In this document: in pieces, positions 18,501 through 27,593 of the stretch | Layout of the letters: the number at the start of each line of letters is the position of its first letter | Numbering within the stretch: position 1 is the stretch's first letter | Source: Candidatus Thiovulum stygium | GTDB lineage: Bacteria; Campylobacterota; Campylobacteria; Campylobacterales; Thiovulaceae | NCBI GenBank assembly: GCA_021582295.1 | Contig: CP091137.1 | Location: 1,196,001 to 1,260,000 of the forward strand | DNA length: 64,000 nt | Direction: 5' to 3' | Notes under the pieces: generated by a model | The model's database searches: none | What the model saw: only the letters and a program-made list of their open reading frames with translations | What the model was told of the DNA's origin: nothing | Position numbers and translations under genes: made by a program

Positions 18501-19924
18501 ACAATAGTATCATTTAAATCTCTTGTTATATTTACATCATTTAAAGTAACAACTTTTATAATCACTGAACTATTTTCTTCTGAACTATTCTTATCAGCTA
18601 TTTTAAATCTTTTATCTGAAAGTAGAGTTACATTTTTATCTCCACTTGCAAAAGCTCTAACATTAAAATTTCTCGAAACATTTCCCTCTTCAATAGCTCT
18701 AGCAATTGCCATATTCGTAGAAATAGCAAATTCAGTCGTATTTACATCTGTATTTCCATTTGTAGAAAATAGACGAACATAAACTCTCTCTCTTTCAAGT
18801 TCATCATAAATCGTATATTCATATTTGCCAGAAGTTATTAAATTATTAATCTCCATAATCAAACCAGTTGGCGAATGGCGAATATATCCATCAGGAAATG
18901 AGACCATTCTCCAACCATCATTACCTTCAACAATTGAATGTTCGCTATATCGCGAAGTTTTATAAGATGTATCCTTTCCTCCGAGATTAGAACTTGAACT
19001 TAAAATTGTGCTGTTTCCATATAAATCACTATTTAACCAACCATCGCCAAGAACAAAACCTTTTGTCGAACTGTTTCGCTCTGAAGATGAAGATTTAAAA
19101 TAGACCCAATAACCATTTCCAGGTGCAAGAGCTGTAAAATCATTTGCTGAATCACTAACAGTTGAAAAAAAGCTTTCCCAACCTCCAAGGTTGCCATCAA
19201 GCCGAAAAATTTTCAAAGTATCACTAGAAGTTAATTTTGAGATATTGCTATCTTTAAAATCTGTTATTTCACCAGCTTGACCATCTTTTCCGCTATTATC
19301 AGAAAGATTCACATCAAATATATCTCTAATGTTAAAAGAGTAATAAGAAGTATTTTCATCTATATATTGTAGTTTAAAAGGATTTGCTGAACCATAAGCA
19401 GAATTGAATCTGCCATAAAGTTCTTGAGTGATTCCACTGGTTTTAATAGTTTTTACATAAAAGAGATTTCCTTCAAGATCAGATTGATATGTTATATTTA
19501 TATCAAGATCTGTTGAATTAGGAACATAGGCATACATTTTTCGATGAGGTAGATCAAAATCATATTTTTCTTTTCCAAGTTCAGCTGAAAGTGTTACATT
19601 TGCATCTGACAAACCAGTTTTAAAACCTACCATATGTTTTGAACTATCATATTCATCTTGAGAACTATTGCCATCTAAACCAACATATTCAGCACTAATC
19701 GAATTATTTGTTTCGCTCCACCAATCGTTACCTGTTTGAATATGCTTATTGTTCGAACCTTTCATAAAAGCTCCCGGAACTCCAATTAAAGTCCAACCTT
19801 CACTTGGAATTTTTATCTCAACGAGATTATTTGCCTCAAGTGGCAATATAAAAATAGTTGAAATTCCAAAACTAAAATATACTTTCCGTATATATTTTTT
19901 ATTCATCAAAGTTAAATATGACAT
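15596..19924 (-). CDS. Giant secreted surface protein A with GW-type modules
   Basis: This predicted secreted protein has 1442 residues, with a signal peptide near residues 7-30 ending in PLEA. It opens with SEGWTLIGVPGAFMKG and contains repeated hallmarks: GNGYWVYFKSS, DGWRMVSFPDGYIRHSPTG, NVRAFASGDKN, and ADEWFSFDYN with NGYFIKVE. It is very rich in Asn, Asp, Ser and Thr, with scattered cysteines near the C-terminus. It is colinear with the protein at 33919-37886. The frame is open from 20023, but the ATG at 19924 has GAGGAG nine bases upstream and is preferred; it overlaps the upstream gene by 26 bp. Adhesion or an S-layer-like role is only inference. Confidence 0.75.
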   Translation of the reverse strand: MSYLTLMNKKYIRKVYFSFGISTIFILPLEANNLVEIKIPSEGWTLIGVPGAFMKGSNNKHIQTGNDWWSETNNSISAEYVGLDGNSSQDEYDSSKHMVGFKTGLSDANVTLSAELGKEKYDFDLPHRKMYAYVPNSTDLDINITYQSDLEGNLFYVKTIKTSGITQELYGRFNSAYGSANPFKLQYIDENTSYYSFNIRDIFDVNLSDNSGKDGQAGEITDFKDSNISKLTSSDTLKIFRLDGNLGGWESFFSTVSDSANDFTALAPGNGYWVYFKSSSSERNSSTKGFVLGDGWLNSDLYGNSTILSSSSNLGGKDTSYKTSRYSEHSIVEGNDGWRMVSFPDGYIRHSPTGLIMEINNLITSGKYEYTIYDELERERVYVRLFSTNGNTDVNTTEFAISTNMAIARAIEEGNVSRNFNVRAFASGDKNVTLLSDKRFKIADKNSSEENSSVIIKVVTLNDVNITRDLNDTIVSSQYGEYGLVVTINNDGNGTVSGACNSSYFNKCQASINDTNFSINTTSNQLLNVTGLPSGFKATILDLDLNDKNDSILFTSSSPFYIRDNSFIKVYRIDDNDTNATVYFDKTGDGDYTSSNIALNWNCTDSNCTELALGTINSAIGNDFDANTSIVKDQNYSIFIMTTNPTYRNFDIKEHGTGNIFSRVVSNDPLALGSITKVYSIDELAKADINKSRYTFVISNDGNDTNLKIDELITIDNNNSLTCSAFASKINALSANVFAECNSSGTGFTITGYFSAVESNQSANGTGESNSTGGVALKNVKTLSDDLRYIPIYTPDYPTSDGVLYLIRENGYSVTSMLSAVNRGTSVSWRYIDLTVPADEWFSFDYNLYTTEIENGYFIKVEQETYTPITVTATFKPNYIQHYDNNESNSTYVTGGNVDNFFTGTLSATVSNSDSDFITVSAKIGDREYQLIKNGKNYSLSFSSDDLQNLEQKDINITVTAYDEKGNSGSDEVIFDNKPPVKPVLEFFDGKTLFIGSASNDTTGFNIYKGGISDKEATNPNNENWVKYLTPENDYKTCVGSCDGYYGNKVDEFQYTYTVPITSTPTIKTIRLYEGVVKYDYNSSNLDSRLINNLTNWSFKPSDSSTYMSMLDVIIYVLDVYDVNLTTEKLDELKIINNSNSSNTIGSEVNLSYNNLRWYIDGNDTNKTTYSPDGKYISCNNGYWNVSSQTTPQTSLKCDVNLSVTYSKKDQTLMSSSRNTTIDYPADEIGNEINHNDNNTTLNFMLYNICADAPDFDTNNSDWRVVAVDGDPETTNFRASDIAFIPDWFAIYKNASILEVNTTYGMVDNKPYIYNNKCEFTKQLNSDNGVILTNDGNDSEHNYTIRIAYDSVSTSSVSSDIPVKTALCFEVNSKSASIQFSKTAFLSSYNGGDVKTILIDVNNTWLYKTTFDQLELNSSKCLYLPDYNFSNELNQTIQKNSN

Positions 19925-20546
19925 CTTCTTCATTCTCCTCAATTTTATCGAGATAATAATCATAAACAGATGTATAAATATCAGGCTTTTCAGCATAGAA
20001 TATTTTGTCAAAATCTGCTTCAAAAAATGTATAAATTAAATCTGGAATTATTGGAGTTGCCAAATATTGATTAACATCAAATCTATCTTCGATTGACCTC
20101 ATCGCACATTGAACTCTTAAACCAGTCTCTACACTTTCATCAATAAATATAATATTTTTAATATTACCATCTATTTTTAATAACTCTTCGCTATTTCGCT
20201 CTTTTTTAAGTTTTGGCAATAATTTATAGTTATAAATTACATCTATTGCATTATCAAGAGCATCTTTTTTAATATCAAAGAAATCTCTCAATAGTTCATC
20301 AGTAACAATATCTCGAAATTCGCTAACCATTGCAATTTTGCAATCAATATTTAATTCGCAATATACAGATTCGATATATAAACGACTCCAAACTATATTT
20401 AATTTTTTAGAAAGTTTTTCAGCGATAATATCTCCATTGTCAGAAATCGATAATAATAACCAGCTATTATCTAATTTCGGAAAACTATTAACTAGTTTAT
20501 TAATTGCATCATCAATATTTTTAAAAGGTGTGATCTGTGTTAGCAT
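19899..20546 (-). CDS. Phosphoribosyltransferase-like protein
   Basis: The protein has 215 residues. The segment IIFIDESVETGLRVQCAM near residue 133 resembles the PRPP-binding loop of type I phosphoribosyltransferases (usually VDDGIATG), but the usual paired acidic residues are altered. The N-terminal LLLSISDNGDIIAEKLSKKL fits the first strand and loop of the fold. The C-terminus is acidic. It starts inside the stop of the MCE gene (TAATG), and its own end overlaps the giant protein gene, indicating translational coupling. The substrate is unknown. Confidence 0.65.
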   Translation of the reverse strand: MLTQITPFKNIDDAINKLVNSFPKLDNSWLLLSISDNGDIIAEKLSKKLNIVWSRLYIESVYCELNIDCKIAMVSEFRDIVTDELLRDFFDIKKDALDNAIDVIYNYKLLPKLKKERNSEELLKIDGNIKNIIFIDESVETGLRVQCAMRSIEDRFDVNQYLATPIIPDLIYTFFEADFDKIFYAEKPDIYTSVYDYYLDKIEENEEDVIFNFDE

Positions 20547-21925
20547 TAAAATAAACTCCCCATACTTCCTGCAAGAATTTTTAGATCATTATCAATAAAA
20601 TAAAATCCAACACCAAAATTTATAGATCTTTCGTCATTTAATAAATTTGTGCCACCAGTATATAAATCAACATGATCATAAATTCGATATCGGAAAAGTG
20701 TTCTAAAATTTGCATATTTATTTCTTAAATCATTAACGGCATTAAAATCAAAAACTTCACCACTTATTCGCCATTTGTCGCCATTTCCAAAATATTCAGC
20801 ACCAAATCCGCCAGTGCTTTCAATTAAACCTGCTCGAAAAAGCCAATTATTATATTTTTTTCCATATTGAACCGAAACAAGAGTTTTGCCTTTATCATGT
20901 AATTTATAATTTTGAATTTCACTAAAATCTGGAGTAGAAACTAGACCTAATAAATAATAAGTTTCAGGATTTGGTAAATAAGCTATATTTGTAGTAGTTG
21001 AGATAGTTTTATCTCTTAAATTATATTCACCTCGACTTGATAGTTGAATTTGTGATTCAGTTATCGAAGCTAAAATTTTGTCAAGTTTTTTAATAGATTC
21101 TTCACCTTTTGTAAAAAAACTATCAACAGAAGTTAAACTTTGATTTAATGGTTTTCTATTTTCAGCAACTGTGCCATTAATTTCTTGAACTAATGATTTA
21201 GCGGAACTTAATAAATCTGGTAATTCTTTATCAAGAGTTATACCAATACTTTTATATTTTTGAAGAGTTTCTTCAAAACTGCGAACAACTTCAGGCAAAC
21301 GAGCTGAAAAAATAGCTAAATTTTTAGCTGTTTTATTTGCATTATCAATTGCACTTTTGACACCTAAACGATTTTCACGAACAACTTCACGAATCTCTTT
21401 AAGAAGCATTGCAATATCATAAATAGCACCTTGAATCTCTTTTCTGCTATCTTCATTAAGAGTTGCTCGAACTTCTTGAGCTAATTTTTTAAATTCTTCT
21501 GAAGCTTGATAAATACTATCACTAGTTTTTTCAAAAGAAGCAAAACTTTTATAATTATTCAAAGTATCGCCATTTGCCAACTGTTTATCATTTTTGCCTC
21601 TAAAAATAGAGACAATTTTGCTACCTAATAAAGATTCTTGAGATAAATAAATTTCAGAATCAACAGGGATTTCGAAACCTTTATCTATTAATAAATTTAA
21701 AACAACTTTTTCACCAGCCAGTGAAAAACTTTCAAGTCTTCCTATATTAATGCCGTTCATTTTAACTCTGGAATTTATTTCTAAACCAGTAGAATCATCA
21801 ACAACAGCTCTAACTAGATAGCCTTCTGAATTCATATTTTTAAATTCATTAACTTGAGTTGTTAAAACAAAAAGCATTCCTAATATTAGAACTACGAAAA
21901 ACCCGACTTTAGCCTCTAGGCTCAT
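20546..21925 (-). CDS. MCE/MlaD family lipid-transport protein
   Basis: The 459-residue protein has one N-terminal membrane anchor (GFFVVLILGMLFVLTTQV) and an MCE domain (YLVRAVVDDSTGLEINSRVKMNGINIGRLESF, SEIYLSQESLLGSKIVSI), the substrate-binding ring of Mla-type phospholipid transporters. A long helical region of about 150 residues and a C-terminal beta-rich part (NFRTLFRYRIYDHVDLYTGGTNLL) that may sit at the outer membrane follow. The matching ATPase is at 42615-43367; no MlaE permease is seen. It is the first gene of the overlapping series MCE, PRTase-like, giant protein A. Confidence 0.88.
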   Translation of the reverse strand: MSLEAKVGFFVVLILGMLFVLTTQVNEFKNMNSEGYLVRAVVDDSTGLEINSRVKMNGINIGRLESFSLAGEKVVLNLLIDKGFEIPVDSEIYLSQESLLGSKIVSIFRGKNDKQLANGDTLNNYKSFASFEKTSDSIYQASEEFKKLAQEVRATLNEDSRKEIQGAIYDIAMLLKEIREVVRENRLGVKSAIDNANKTAKNLAIFSARLPEVVRSFEETLQKYKSIGITLDKELPDLLSSAKSLVQEINGTVAENRKPLNQSLTSVDSFFTKGEESIKKLDKILASITESQIQLSSRGEYNLRDKTISTTTNIAYLPNPETYYLLGLVSTPDFSEIQNYKLHDKGKTLVSVQYGKKYNNWLFRAGLIESTGGFGAEYFGNGDKWRISGEVFDFNAVNDLRNKYANFRTLFRYRIYDHVDLYTGGTNLLNDERSINFGVGFYFIDNDLKILAGSMGSLF

Positions 21926-22082
21926 ATAAAACCTTTTTCTATTTTTTGCAATTTTAACAAAACTATCTATTAAATTTAAGTTTTATAAATCTACTCTTTT
22001 TAAGTTTTTAGCTTTAAATATAGTGTTAATTAAGATTAAGTGGAAATTATATTAGAAGAGATTTATGAATAAAATTTATAAA

Positions 22083-22103
22083 GGAACAGTTTTGAGCTGT
22101 TCC
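22083..22103 (-). terminator. Possible intrinsic terminator after the minus-strand lipoprotein gene
   Basis: GGAACAG (22083-22089) and CTGTTCC (22097-22103) form a 7-bp stem with a 7-base loop. On the minus strand it is followed by TTTATAAATTTT. It lies 33 bases beyond the stop of the lipoprotein gene. The rest of 21926-22135 shows no gene. Confidence 0.45.
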
Positions 22104-22135
22104 ATAAAAGCGATTTGAAATTTGAGAGAGAATTT

Positions 22136-22738
22136 TTAAATTAGTGGGTTAATTGATTGTAAAAATATAGTTCCGTTATCTTCGAAGTCAAAAGTTAAAG
22201 TAACTTTATCATTTTTCATAGCTTCATCTAGTTTGTTTATTAAAATAGAGTTATAAATTTTGAATTCTAATTTGTCATAAACAATAAAAGTATCTTCTGA
22301 TAATCTATTTATTAAAGATTCTCCATTTTCTGTAACTGTTTCATTGTTTTCATTTGTATATTTATAATCTGATGTATAAGTAAAAACTGTTATTGTAAAA
22401 GGTTCAAAATGTTTTTCTTTTGAAATAATGTCATCTAACTGAAAACAAATTGCATCTACACAACCTAAATCACAACCTCGAATCATATAAATATATCCCC
22501 AAGAGTAGTTCAAATCAATTGACTTGCGATTTTTATCTTCAAAATATACTGGTTCTTGAGTGTTATTTATTAACTTTTGGTTTTGCATAATTCTAAAAGT
22601 CAAATCATAATTTGGTGACTCCCAACTCATTGCATGTTGTTGATAATAATCAATATAAAAAATCTCTGAATTATTGTTGTCTGTTCCACATCCCCAAAAA
22701 ATAATAATTGAAGTAACTAAAACTATTTGTTTAAACAT
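22136..22738 (-). CDS. Predicted lipoprotein of unknown function
   Basis: From the ATG at 22738 the protein has 200 residues and a lipoprotein signal, MFKQIVLVTSIIIFWGCG, with the lipobox Cys near residue 17. A longer frame starts at 22828 but would bury this signal behind 30 unrelated residues, so the inner start is preferred although neither has a strong ribosome site. The mature part includes a Cys cluster (RGCDLGCVDAICF) and mixed polar sequence. I do not recognise a family. A hairpin after the stop may end the transcript. Confidence 0.6.
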   Translation of the reverse strand: MFKQIVLVTSIIIFWGCGTDNNNSEIFYIDYYQQHAMSWESPNYDLTFRIMQNQKLINNTQEPVYFEDKNRKSIDLNYSWGYIYMIRGCDLGCVDAICFQLDDIISKEKHFEPFTITVFTYTSDYKYTNENNETVTENGESLINRLSEDTFIVYDKLEFKIYNSILINKLDEAMKNDKVTLTFDFEDNGTIFLQSINPLI

Positions 22739-22855
22739 ATACTTTATTGAACTTGAACAATAGAAATATATTTGATGGAATTGTTTAAACTCTTTTGCTA
22801 AAGCTGAACCAACTATTGCTATTTTCATATTTTTTATCTCGATTTTATGATTAAA

Positions 22856-23641
22856 TTAATTTATAGTAGCATCTTTTGGCATACCAATTATGTTATAGCC
22901 ACTATCAACATAATGAGTTTCACCAGTAACACCACGAGATAAATCGCTAACTAAATATAAAGCTGAATTTCCAACATCTTCAATTGAAACATTTCTACTT
23001 AATGGAGAATGTTTCTCATTCCATTTTAATAAATTACGAAAATCATCAATTCCACTTGCTGCTAAAGTTTTAATAGGTCCAGCACTTAAAGCATTTATTC
23101 TAATACCTCGAGAACCTAAATCAACAGCTAAATATCTAACTGTGGCTTGTAATGCTGATTTTGCAATTCCCATGACATTATAATTAGGAACATATTTATC
23201 ACCACCTAAATAGCTAAGTGTAACTATTGAACCATTATTATTTAAAATGGGAGATAAATTTTTTGTAATTTCGATTAAACTATAAACAGAAACATCTAAA
23301 GCTATTAAAAAATCTTCTCTAGTAGTATTAATTGTATCGCCAGATAATGCTCTTTTTGGAGCAAAAGCAATTGAATGAATAATAAAATCTATATGTCCCA
23401 TCTCTTTTTCAACAATTTCGCGAAGAGAATTCATATCTGAAATATTTGTAACATCTAAAGATATAACTACTTTACTACCTAATTCTTCAGCTATTGGTTC
23501 AACTCGTTTTTTAATAGAATCGTTTAAATATGTAAATCCAAGCTCAGCTCCATGTTCGCGAGTTGCAACTGCAATTCCATAAGCTATCGAATGTTTATTT
23601 GCGAGTCCAATAATTAGCCCTTTTTTTCCTTTAAGTAACAT
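22856..23641 (-). CDS. fabI: Enoyl-ACP reductase FabI
   Basis: This NADH-dependent enzyme of 261 residues completes each fatty-acid elongation cycle. The N-terminal KKGLIIGLANKHSIAYGIA is the atypical nucleotide-binding loop of FabI. The catalytic Tyr and Lys lie in YNVMGIAKSALQATVRYLA, and INALSAGPIKTLAASGI is the conserved substrate-loop segment. AGGAG precedes the ATG on the minus strand. It is the last gene of the minus-strand run hisD, NYN protein, fabI. Confidence 0.96.
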   Translation of the reverse strand: MLLKGKKGLIIGLANKHSIAYGIAVATREHGAELGFTYLNDSIKKRVEPIAEELGSKVVISLDVTNISDMNSLREIVEKEMGHIDFIIHSIAFAPKRALSGDTINTTREDFLIALDVSVYSLIEITKNLSPILNNNGSIVTLSYLGGDKYVPNYNVMGIAKSALQATVRYLAVDLGSRGIRINALSAGPIKTLAASGIDDFRNLLKWNEKHSPLSRNVSIEDVGNSALYLVSDLSRGVTGETHYVDSGYNIIGMPKDATIN

Positions 23642-23685
23642 TTACACTCCTATTTTTTTAAATATTCTATCAAAATGTCTTTTTT

Positions 23686-25035
23686 TCATTCATCAACGAA
23701 AACAACTTGAAGAATCTGATCAACAATTTTTTCATCAACTTTTTCTCTAAGTAAATTATTTAATTTATCAACCATGCTATTTTTAATTTGGTTAAAAAAA
23801 TCGTCAATAGATTCGCCAACTAAATTATATTTTTGTTCTGCTAAAACTATCGAAGAGTTATCTCCAGCAAGAACACCACTATTTATCAATAAATAGAGAG
23901 ATTCTCTGACTAAAGTTTGTTCATATCCATTATTTAATAAAATATTAATAATTTCTTCAAATGGAATAAATTTAATTTGCTCTTTGATAGAAACAATAGT
24001 TTCAAAGATATCGACCAAAGGATCTATATTTTCTGGGATTTTTATAACAGGTTTTTTATTTGCAAGAACAACTTTATAATTTTCTATACTGTGAATTCTA
24101 CTTGGTTCAGTAATTAATTCGACATCATAAAAATCTGGCATAAAAACTTCATTTACAACTAAGCGATATTCACTTGGCTCTTTGAGAACCAATTTGATAC
24201 CTGAACCATTAACAGCAAAACGAATAAAATCTACGAATTTGCCGAAACCATATTTTAAATAATCAAAATCTTTAATGGCATACATAAGAGCAGTTTTTAA
24301 AATCGAAATATTTAAACCATCTTTATTTAAATAAGTCCTAGAATCATTATTCTCTTTAAGAACTTCAAGAACTTTACGAATTTGTTCAAAGACAGATTCT
24401 CTTGAAGAATTGCTATCAATTTGATTCATTTTATGAGAAAAATTTTTTAGAATAGGATTCTGAGCTATTTGAATTCTTAAATTAGAATCTATATCTATTT
24501 TTATTTTTTCTGTTTTTTGTTGTTCAATTTGCATTTGAATAACTTGTTGAGGTTCTTCAAGATAAATAAATTCATCACACAAATTACGAAACATAGAATT
24601 TGTGCTACTGCGATAGGCACTGCCTATAACTTTTTTACCATGTTCATTTAATTTTCTAGCAAGAGACAAAAAGCCTCCATCACCTGATACTATAATAAAA
24701 GTATCAATAAATGGTTTTGTATATAAAACTTCCATAGCATCAACAACTAATTGAATATCAGAAGAATTTTTTATAGCACCTTTTGCAAAACCATACATTT
24801 GAATAGGTTCAATTCCAACTTCAGCAATATCCCATTTTAGTTTGCTAATTTTATAATTACTCCAATCAGCATAACCTTTTTGAAGAGATATATTTTTGAC
24901 AAAATCTTTTTTTGTCTGTTCTGTGAATCTATTAATTTCAGCAAATATAGATTTAATAGAAAAATCTTCAAGAAATTTTAGATCATAACCGCCAATTAAA
25001 TTTTCAACATCATAAAAGATAGCTATATTTTTCAT
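23686..25035 (-). CDS. NYN-domain (LabA-like) protein with C-terminal extension
   Basis: The first 150 residues of this 449-residue protein are a NYN/LabA PIN-like nuclease domain: IAIFYDVENLIGG, DIQLVVDAMEVLY, FIIVSGDGGFLSLARKLNEHGKKVIG with the acidic residues expected for a metal site. The remainder is helical; the segment around residues 215-305 (VFEQIRKVLEVLKEN, LKTALMYAIKDFDYLKYGFGKFVDFIRFA) resembles an OST-HTH/LOTUS RNA-binding domain. A role in RNA processing is likely but unproven. Its ATG overlaps the hisD stop (ATGA). Confidence 0.82.
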   Translation of the reverse strand: MKNIAIFYDVENLIGGYDLKFLEDFSIKSIFAEINRFTEQTKKDFVKNISLQKGYADWSNYKISKLKWDIAEVGIEPIQMYGFAKGAIKNSSDIQLVVDAMEVLYTKPFIDTFIIVSGDGGFLSLARKLNEHGKKVIGSAYRSSTNSMFRNLCDEFIYLEEPQQVIQMQIEQQKTEKIKIDIDSNLRIQIAQNPILKNFSHKMNQIDSNSSRESVFEQIRKVLEVLKENNDSRTYLNKDGLNISILKTALMYAIKDFDYLKYGFGKFVDFIRFAVNGSGIKLVLKEPSEYRLVVNEVFMPDFYDVELITEPSRIHSIENYKVVLANKKPVIKIPENIDPLVDIFETIVSIKEQIKFIPFEEIINILLNNGYEQTLVRESLYLLINSGVLAGDNSSIVLAEQKYNLVGESIDDFFNQIKNSMVDKLNNLLREKVDEKIVDQILQVVFVDE

Positions 25036-26333
25036 AGAACGATTTCAACCGTTCTTGATTTGACAGAAAGTCTATGAGCATCAAGACCTTCAGCATGAGC
25101 TAAAATTTGAGTAGCTTCACTAACTTCTTTTAAACCGAGTTCAGAAAAACTGATAATCGAACTTCGTTTAAGAAAATGTTCAACAGATAAAGGGGAATAA
25201 AATTTTGCACTGCCTCCAGTTGGAAGAGTATGATTAGGTCCAGCAATATAATCACCAATAGCTTCAGGAGTATATTTTCCTAAAAAAATAGCTCCTGCAT
25301 TTTTAATTTTTGGTAATAATTCAAAAGGATTTGTAGTTACGATTTCAAGATGTTCTGGAGCAATTTCATTCATTAAATTTATAGCCTCATTTATTGATGA
25401 GGTAACAATTATAGCCCCTCGTTCCCTAATTGATTTATCAGCGATTTTAAATCGAGGTAAAGTTTGAAGTTGTTTATAAACCTCATCGCGAGTTTTTTCA
25501 GCAATTTCAAGTGAATCAGTAATTAAAATAGAACTTGCCATTTCATCGTGTTCAGCTTGAGATAATAAATCTATAGCTAAATGAGAACTATTTGCACTAA
25601 AATCAGCAATAATTCCAATTTCACTTGGACCAGCAATCATATCAATTTGAACATCACCAAAAACGAGTTTTTTAGCAGTTGCAACGAAAATATTTCCGGG
25701 ACCAGTAATTACATCAACTTTTGAAATAGTTTCAGTTCCATAAGCCATTGCACCAATTGCAGTTGCACCACCAATTCGATAAAAAGCAGAAATATTACAA
25801 ATATGAGCTGAAGCAAGTAAAAGATCATTTATATAATTATCAGGAGTTGGCGAACATACCACTATTTCTGAAACACCAGCAACAATTGCAGGAATGGCAT
25901 TCATTAAAAGCGAACTCGGATATGAAGCTTTTCCACCCGGAATATATAAACCAGCTTTTGCTATCGGAGTAACTTTTTGACCTAAAATATTTCCATTAGT
26001 TTCAAAATCTAACCAACTTTGCGGAAGTTGTTTTTTATGAAATTTCTCAATTCTGTTATATGCAAGATGTAAAGCTTCACGAAGTTCTGGTGATATTCGA
26101 TCATAACCAGATTTCATATCTTCTTTTGAAATTATTAGCTCATTTGAATTTTTTGGAGTCCATCTATCGAAGTTCGATATTTGTGAAATAACAGCATTAT
26201 TACCATTATCTCGAACTTCTTTTAAAATATTACTAACTACGGTTGTTACGGATTCAATATCCATTTTGCCTCTTTGAAGTAATTCATTAAAGTTTTCGGC
26301 AAAGTTTCTATCTAAAGTTTTGATTATTTTCAA
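25032..26333 (-). CDS. hisD: Histidinol dehydrogenase
   Basis: This zinc enzyme of 433 residues performs the last two steps of histidine synthesis. Conserved features: KAGLYIPGGKASYPSSLLMNAIPA, DVITGPGNIFVATAKK, DMIAGPSEIGI, LLSQAEHDEMASS with zinc ligands, and EAIGDYIAGPNHTLPTGG. The start is a TTG (26331-26333) preceded by AAGAGG; no better ATG exists nearby. It is translationally coupled to the NYN gene. Two GATGAGGT sites lie within it (25396 and, inverted, 25480). Confidence 0.96.
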   Translation of the reverse strand: MKIIKTLDRNFAENFNELLQRGKMDIESVTTVVSNILKEVRDNGNNAVISQISNFDRWTPKNSNELIISKEDMKSGYDRISPELREALHLAYNRIEKFHKKQLPQSWLDFETNGNILGQKVTPIAKAGLYIPGGKASYPSSLLMNAIPAIVAGVSEIVVCSPTPDNYINDLLLASAHICNISAFYRIGGATAIGAMAYGTETISKVDVITGPGNIFVATAKKLVFGDVQIDMIAGPSEIGIIADFSANSSHLAIDLLSQAEHDEMASSILITDSLEIAEKTRDEVYKQLQTLPRFKIADKSIRERGAIIVTSSINEAINLMNEIAPEHLEIVTTNPFELLPKIKNAGAIFLGKYTPEAIGDYIAGPNHTLPTGGSAKFYSPLSVEHFLKRSSIISFSELGLKEVSEATQILAHAEGLDAHRLSVKSRTVEIVL

Positions 26334-26447
26334 AATAGACCTCTTATTTTTAATTTTTATTACAAATTTAATTTTATCACACGAAAGATATATTTAAATT
26401 TATTTTTTTGATAGAATTAAAAAAGTTTTTTACTTAAAGGATATCTA

Positions 26448-27497
26448 ATGAAAATTTTTTCAACTATTGTTGCAACTCTTTTATTTAATTTAAATTCTGC
26501 TTCGATTTCTGGCACAGGTTACGGTTTAACAATTGATGAAGCAAAAAAAGAGGCTCTCTCCGATGTTCTTTCCAATATCGGTGGAATGGTATCTTCAAGT
26601 TTTTCTCAAGTTCAAATATTAACTGCTGGTAATGTTGAGGCTGATTCTAAAAAGAAAATTATAAAAGTTGATCAAAATTATCCTCTTTTATTACCAAATT
26701 TTTCTGAACCTGAATTTGATGGAACAAAATATATCATTAATGTATCAATTGATGGAAATCGTTCAAGTCAGCAATATTTAAATCAACTTCAAAAATTAGA
26801 AACTGATATTCTTATTTATATAAAAGATGCTGAAAATAGTAAAGAAAATAGATTAAAAATTGAACTTTATGAAAAAAGTTTAGATTTAATTAGTGAATTT
26901 GAAAAATATTCAACAATTGCTAGAATATTAGATATAAATAAAATTCCAGTTTTAACTATTTCACCATCTTCTATAGAAAATGAGATTGCAAAAATCTCTT
27001 TTCAAAATGATAATTTTGTGAAACTTAATCGTGAAGAATTTTCTGTTGAAATTAAAACAGATCATCAAAATAATAAATTTAAAATCGGCGAAAGATATGA
27101 GATTTTTGTAAAAGTATCTCATAAAGGATATTTTTATATTATAAATCATTCTATTACTAATAATGGCGAAAGTTATTCTTATATCGTTGAAGTTGATTCT
27201 AATGCAAAAGATATCAATAAATTTATATTTATTGCCGATGAAAATATGATAAATAAATGGTATTCTATTGGTGAATTTGAAGTTGTTGAACCTCTCGGAA
27301 ATGAATATGTTGAAGTTATAGCTTCTCAAAAACCTTTTACTTCTTTGCCAAAAACTGAACGAATTGAAAAATTTGGAGAAACTTTTTATATGTTACTTGG
27401 ACGAGCTTCTCAAAATATAAGAGATTTATCAAAAACTCGAGCTATTAAAAAAGTCAATGAACGAGTTGCTAAACTTTCATATCAAACTACAAAATAA
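26448..27497 (+). CDS. Exported DUF4384-type protein with LPP20-like N-terminus
   Basis: A signal peptide (ending near SAS, residue 19) precedes a domain with GTGYGLTIDEAKKEALSDVLSNIGG, similar to the LPP20/FlgT-N type fold. A helical linker and a C-terminal part (KFKIGERYEIFVKVSHKGYFYIINHS, WYSIGEFEVVEPLGNEYVEVIAS) matching DUF4384 follow. Both domain types occur in envelope proteins, and LPP20-like proteins are typical of Helicobacter relatives. The function is unknown. A TAGAAT preceded by a T run (about 26404-26417) is a plausible promoter, and AAAGGAT precedes the ATG. Confidence 0.7.
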   Translation: MKIFSTIVATLLFNLNSASISGTGYGLTIDEAKKEALSDVLSNIGGMVSSSFSQVQILTAGNVEADSKKKIIKVDQNYPLLLPNFSEPEFDGTKYIINVSIDGNRSSQQYLNQLQKLETDILIYIKDAENSKENRLKIELYEKSLDLISEFEKYSTIARILDINKIPVLTISPSSIENEIAKISFQNDNFVKLNREEFSVEIKTDHQNNKFKIGERYEIFVKVSHKGYFYIINHSITNNGESYSYIVEVDSNAKDINKFIFIADENMINKWYSIGEFEVVEPLGNEYVEVIASQKPFTSLPKTERIEKFGETFYMLLGRASQNIRDLSKTRAIKKVNERVAKLSYQTTK

Positions 27498-27541
27498 GAT
27501 AAGCAAAATTGATAAAACTTTAATACAAAGTTACATTTAAC

Positions 27542-27569
27542 TTGACTTGATACAATTTCAAAATATAGT
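27542..27569 (+). promoter_or_regulatory. Predicted sigma-70 promoter of fliY
   Basis: TTGACT (27542-27547), a 16-base spacer and TATAGT (27564-27569) lie 24 bases before the fliY start codon, which also has an AAAGGAG ribosome site. Confidence 0.5.
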
Positions 27570-27593
27570 GATTAAATAAAGGAGATTTAGTTT

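Noticed and set aside
26961-27329. Minus-strand 122-residue frame opposite the DUF4384 gene
   Set aside because: It is Phe/Ile/Asn-rich shadow sequence of an AT-rich gene on the other strand.
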